Translations under genes and position numbers: made by a program
Shown: piece by piece, positions 61,791-64,000 of the stretch
How the letters are laid out: each line of letters begins with the position of its first letter
Numbering within the stretch: position 1 is the first letter of the stretch
Origin: Pseudomonas sp. LP_7_YM
GTDB lineage: Bacteria > Pseudomonadota > Gammaproteobacteria > Pseudomonadales > Pseudomonadaceae
DNA length: 64,000 bases
Direction of reading: 5' to 3'
NCBI RefSeq assembly: GCF_004364435.1
Contig: NZ_SOCT01000002.1
Coordinates: 682,001 to 746,000 of the forward strand
The notes under the pieces: model-generated
The model's database searches: none
What the model saw: the letters and a program-made list of their open reading frames with translations, nothing else
Told to the model about the DNA's origin: nothing

Positions 61791-64000
61791 CTATGGCTTG
61801 ATGCTTGGCCCGGCAGCCCACTGATCCAGCAGGCTGACCAGTTCCTCGCGATGAAAGGGTTTGGCCAGATAGTCGTTCATTCCCGCATTCTTGCAGCGTT
61901 CGCGTTCTTCGGGCATGGCATTGGCGGTCAGGGCAATGATGGCCAGGTTCGGCCATTTACCGGTCTGCCGAATCAGGCGTGTGGCCTCATAGCCATCCAT
62001 CACAGGCATGTTGCAGTCCATCAGCACCAGATCAAATGGGTTGCGCTCCAATTGTTGCAGCGCTTCACCGCCATGGCTGGTGACCACCACTTCGCAACCC
62101 AGCTTGCTGAGCATGCCTTTGGCCACCAGCTGGTTCACCGGGTTGTCTTCGACCAGCAGAATGCGTGCGCGATGGGCCACCGGTTCCGGGCTCGGCAAGT
62201 GTTCACCCTCAAGCGCTCCATCAACGCGCAACACACGCTCAAGGGCCTGATGCAGAACATTGCGCGACAACGGCCGGGCCTGCTGCTGTAGCGGCGCCAA
62301 TGCCACCACCTGTTCGCCGGGCATGAAATTACCGTAAGCGGTGACCAGCAGGATGGGAATGCGCGTGCCCGGGCGGATGCCTGCCAGGCATTCCGGGCAG
62401 TCGCTGATCAGCAGGTCGTATGCCTCCGGTTGCGGGTCATCAGCCGAAAAAGGCCAGTAGTCGATGCCCCATTCCGGGAGCAGGCGACTCAACAACTCCG
62501 TCAGGCCGCTGTCCTTGGCGCTTGCCACCACCACACGGCCCGTCAGCGCCGGCCAGACGGGCGCCGACGTATGGGCCGGCAGCGGCAGGTCGGTGTAAAA
62601 GCGGCTGCCCACCCCTGCTATGGACTCGATGTTCAACTGCCCATTCATGGCATTGCACAGGTTGTGCGTGAGTGTCAGCCCTAGTCCGGTGCCGCCGTAT
62701 TGGCGCGTGATGGCCGCTTCGGCCTGGGTAAATGGCTGGAAGATTTTCGCCTGTGCCTCCTGCGCGATCCCTATGCCGGTGTCGCAGACCTCGATGCGCA
62801 CCCTCCCGTTGAGCTGACTAAGTCGAATGTCGACACGTCCGGCCCGGGTGAATTTGAGCGCGTTGGACAACAGGTTGCTGACGATCTGCCGAACCCGGGT
62901 AGGGTCGCCCAGCACCAGGGAAGGGAAGCGCGGATCGATCAGGCAGGTCAGCTCGACACTGGGGGCGGTGTTCTGCGATAACAGATTGGCAGTGTCCTCG
63001 ACCAAGGTGGCGAGATCGAATGCAATACGCTCCAACTCCAGGTGCCCGGCGTCGAATTTCGACAGGTCCAGGATGTCGTTAAGCAATTCCACCAGCACCT
63101 TGCCCGAGTCATGAGCGATAGCCAGTTGCTGGCGCTGTTCGGCGCTCAGCGGACCATCGAGCGACAGCGCCAACATGCCCAGCAGCCCGTTGAGCGGTGT
63201 ACGGATCTCATGACTCATGTGCGCCAGAAACGCCGAACGGGCATTGGCCATGTCCAGCGCCGTGCTGCGGGCAATTTCCAGTTCCTTATTGGACTGGCTG
63301 AGGCGGGCGTTGCTGGCCTTGAGCTCCTGAGTGCGGGCAGACACCACGTTTTCCAGTTCGTTGAGGTGTTCGGTCAGGCGGTTTTCAGCGTCGCGGCGGC
63401 GACCGAATTCATGGGCGACGTTATCGAACTGCTGGTTGGTGACCTGCACCAGCACGCCGATCTCGTCGTTTTCATGACCGGGCGGGCAGGGCAGCGGGGT
63501 TTGTGTGGGGCTGCGCGAGTCGCGACTGGACAATGCCCTAATCACGCCGGTCAGGGGCTTGGTCAGCGTCAGATAAAACAGGCCCATGAGAATGCCGGCG
63601 AATACCAGGCTGCGAATGAAGCCGTTGATCAGAGTGATTTCCGCCCGCTGCAGGAAGTGACTGCCGAAGGCAAAGGTGTCCACGTCCAGTTGCAGCGTGC
63701 CAATCGTTTCATTGGGTCTGTGGTCCAGGTACAAGACGTCTTCGAACTGACGACTGGTGCCGAACAGCGAGTCGCTAAGCATACGATACGAACTGGTGGT
63801 GAGCGGCCGTGATACGGCTGCCAGCTGTACATTGTTGTTGTCGATCAGGCGCGCGCCGACCACGGCGGGAGAGTGCAGCAGGCCGGAAGTCAGCTCTTGC
63901 GCGAGTTCTGCATCAATGTTGTAGGCGATACGCGAAGCGGGGTTGTGACTGATTTGCAGCAATGAGCGAATTTCACGATCGATGGAGGCGTTTTCGCTGG
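61791..64000 (-). CDS. sagS: Hybrid sensor histidine kinase SagS (5' end outside window)
   Basis: The visible 3' part (more than 730 codons, frame open to the window edge) is a hybrid sensor kinase. Domains from the N-terminal side are a periplasmic sensor region, a transmembrane helix (SLVFAGILMGLFYLTL), a HAMP-like segment, a coiled coil, the phosphoacceptor motif AHMSHEIRTPLNGLLGM, ATP-binding N and G boxes (NLLSNALKFT, DTGIGIA, GGTGLGLTL), and a C-terminal receiver (VEDNPVNQLVAKG, LMDCNMPVMDG). There is no Hpt domain. Order next to gpx-msrB-alaA-htpX-tpm matches P. aeruginosa PA2824, SagS, which controls biofilm and motile life-style switching; the name rests on that synteny. Confidence 0.82.
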   Translation of the reverse strand, partial: SENASIDREIRSLLQISHNPASRIAYNIDAELAQELTSGLLHSPAVVGARLIDNNNVQLAAVSRPLTTSSYRMLSDSLFGTSRQFEDVLYLDHRPNETIGTLQLDVDTFAFGSHFLQRAEITLINGFIRSLVFAGILMGLFYLTLTKPLTGVIRALSSRDSRSPTQTPLPCPPGHENDEIGVLVQVTNQQFDNVAHEFGRRRDAENRLTEHLNELENVVSARTQELKASNARLSQSNKELEIARSTALDMANARSAFLAHMSHEIRTPLNGLLGMLALSLDGPLSAEQRQQLAIAHDSGKVLVELLNDILDLSKFDAGHLELERIAFDLATLVEDTANLLSQNTAPSVELTCLIDPRFPSLVLGDPTRVRQIVSNLLSNALKFTRAGRVDIRLSQLNGRVRIEVCDTGIGIAQEAQAKIFQPFTQAEAAITRQYGGTGLGLTLTHNLCNAMNGQLNIESIAGVGSRFYTDLPLPAHTSAPVWPALTGRVVVASAKDSGLTELLSRLLPEWGIDYWPFSADDPQPEAYDLLISDCPECLAGIRPGTRIPILLVTAYGNFMPGEQVVALAPLQQQARPLSRNVLHQALERVLRVDGALEGEHLPSPEPVAHRARILLVEDNPVNQLVAKGMLSKLGCEVVVTSHGGEALQQLERNPFDLVLMDCNMPVMDGYEATRLIRQTGKWPNLAIIALTANAMPEERERCKNAGMNDYLAKPFHREELVSLLDQWAAGPSIKP

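Noticed and set aside
1..64000. CRISPR arrays, tRNA or rRNA genes, insertion sequences, prophage genes
   Set aside because: No direct-repeat/spacer array, tRNA or rRNA sequence, transposase or phage structural gene was seen. The repeats found are REP/REPIN elements.

Overview
The window is chromosomal DNA of a fluorescent or plant-associated Pseudomonas, most likely the P. syringae or P. fluorescens lineage. The evidence is a tyrA-aroA fusion in a gyrA-serC-pheA-hisC-tyrA/aroA-cmk-rpsA-ihfB supraoperon, a natural Thr83 in GyrA, the EarP/EF-P Arg32 rhamnosylation pair, Pseudomonas-type REP/REPIN elements, and a gene order from efp to sagS that matches P. aeruginosa. There are no rRNA, tRNA, CRISPR, prophage or insertion-sequence genes.

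Layout. 1-11630 (+): gyrA (5' truncated by the window), serine, aromatic and histidine biosynthesis, cmk, rpsA, ihfB and a LapA-domain membrane protein. 11631-17311: the ihfB-wbpM O-antigen island, stripped down to a phosphomannomutase (cpsG/manB type), a WbpL-type initiating transferase, WbpM and a ComEA-like protein. Its leader carries a JUMPstart/ops-like element followed by a small terminator-like hairpin. 17431-21545 (-): a TetR regulator and a solitary 1.14 kb-residue superfamily I helicase of lower GC than its neighbours, which is the strongest accessory or defence candidate. 21621-27145: a periplasmic thiol-disulfide operon (dsbD, a TlpA-like gene, dsbG) facing away from the dsbR/dsbS two-component genes, with a tandem 11-bp-spaced repeat between them that looks like the regulator box.

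27438-33262: a serine-type transporter, a short-chain dehydrogenase, a GNAT acetyltransferase, a probably frameshifted small membrane protein, a GGDEF diguanylate cyclase with an intact I-site, and two overlapping DUF202 genes. 33410-41299 (-): one tightly overlapping operon in the order GntR regulator, two ATPases, binding protein, two permeases, and a gamma-glutamyltransferase-family enzyme without a signal peptide. It probably takes up and cleaves peptides or gamma-glutamyl compounds. A cluster of CCAAT/ATTGG half-sites and a REPIN lie upstream. 41863-44780 (-): dkgB, DUF1003, small proteins and a GreA/GreB-like factor.

44897-64000: largely syntenic with P. aeruginosa. It holds earP-efp, ohr/ohrR (organic peroxide resistance), a TSUP permease, a LysR gene divergent from a DUF1127 gene, a YcaQ-type DNA glycosylase, class II DAHP synthase, a spermidine-synthase-like protein, a DEAD-box helicase, a DODA-type dioxygenase, tpm, htpX, alaA, msrB, gpx and the 3' part of sagS. 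Several genes deal with redox stress (dsb, ohr, msrB, gpx, tpm). The ospR gene, found between gpx and sagS in P. aeruginosa, is absent.

Genes too short for routine calling are proposed at 54162-54272 and 56398-56568, and remnants at 11631-11765 and 30281-30616. All functional calls come from reading sequence motifs and from family knowledge. No database search was run.
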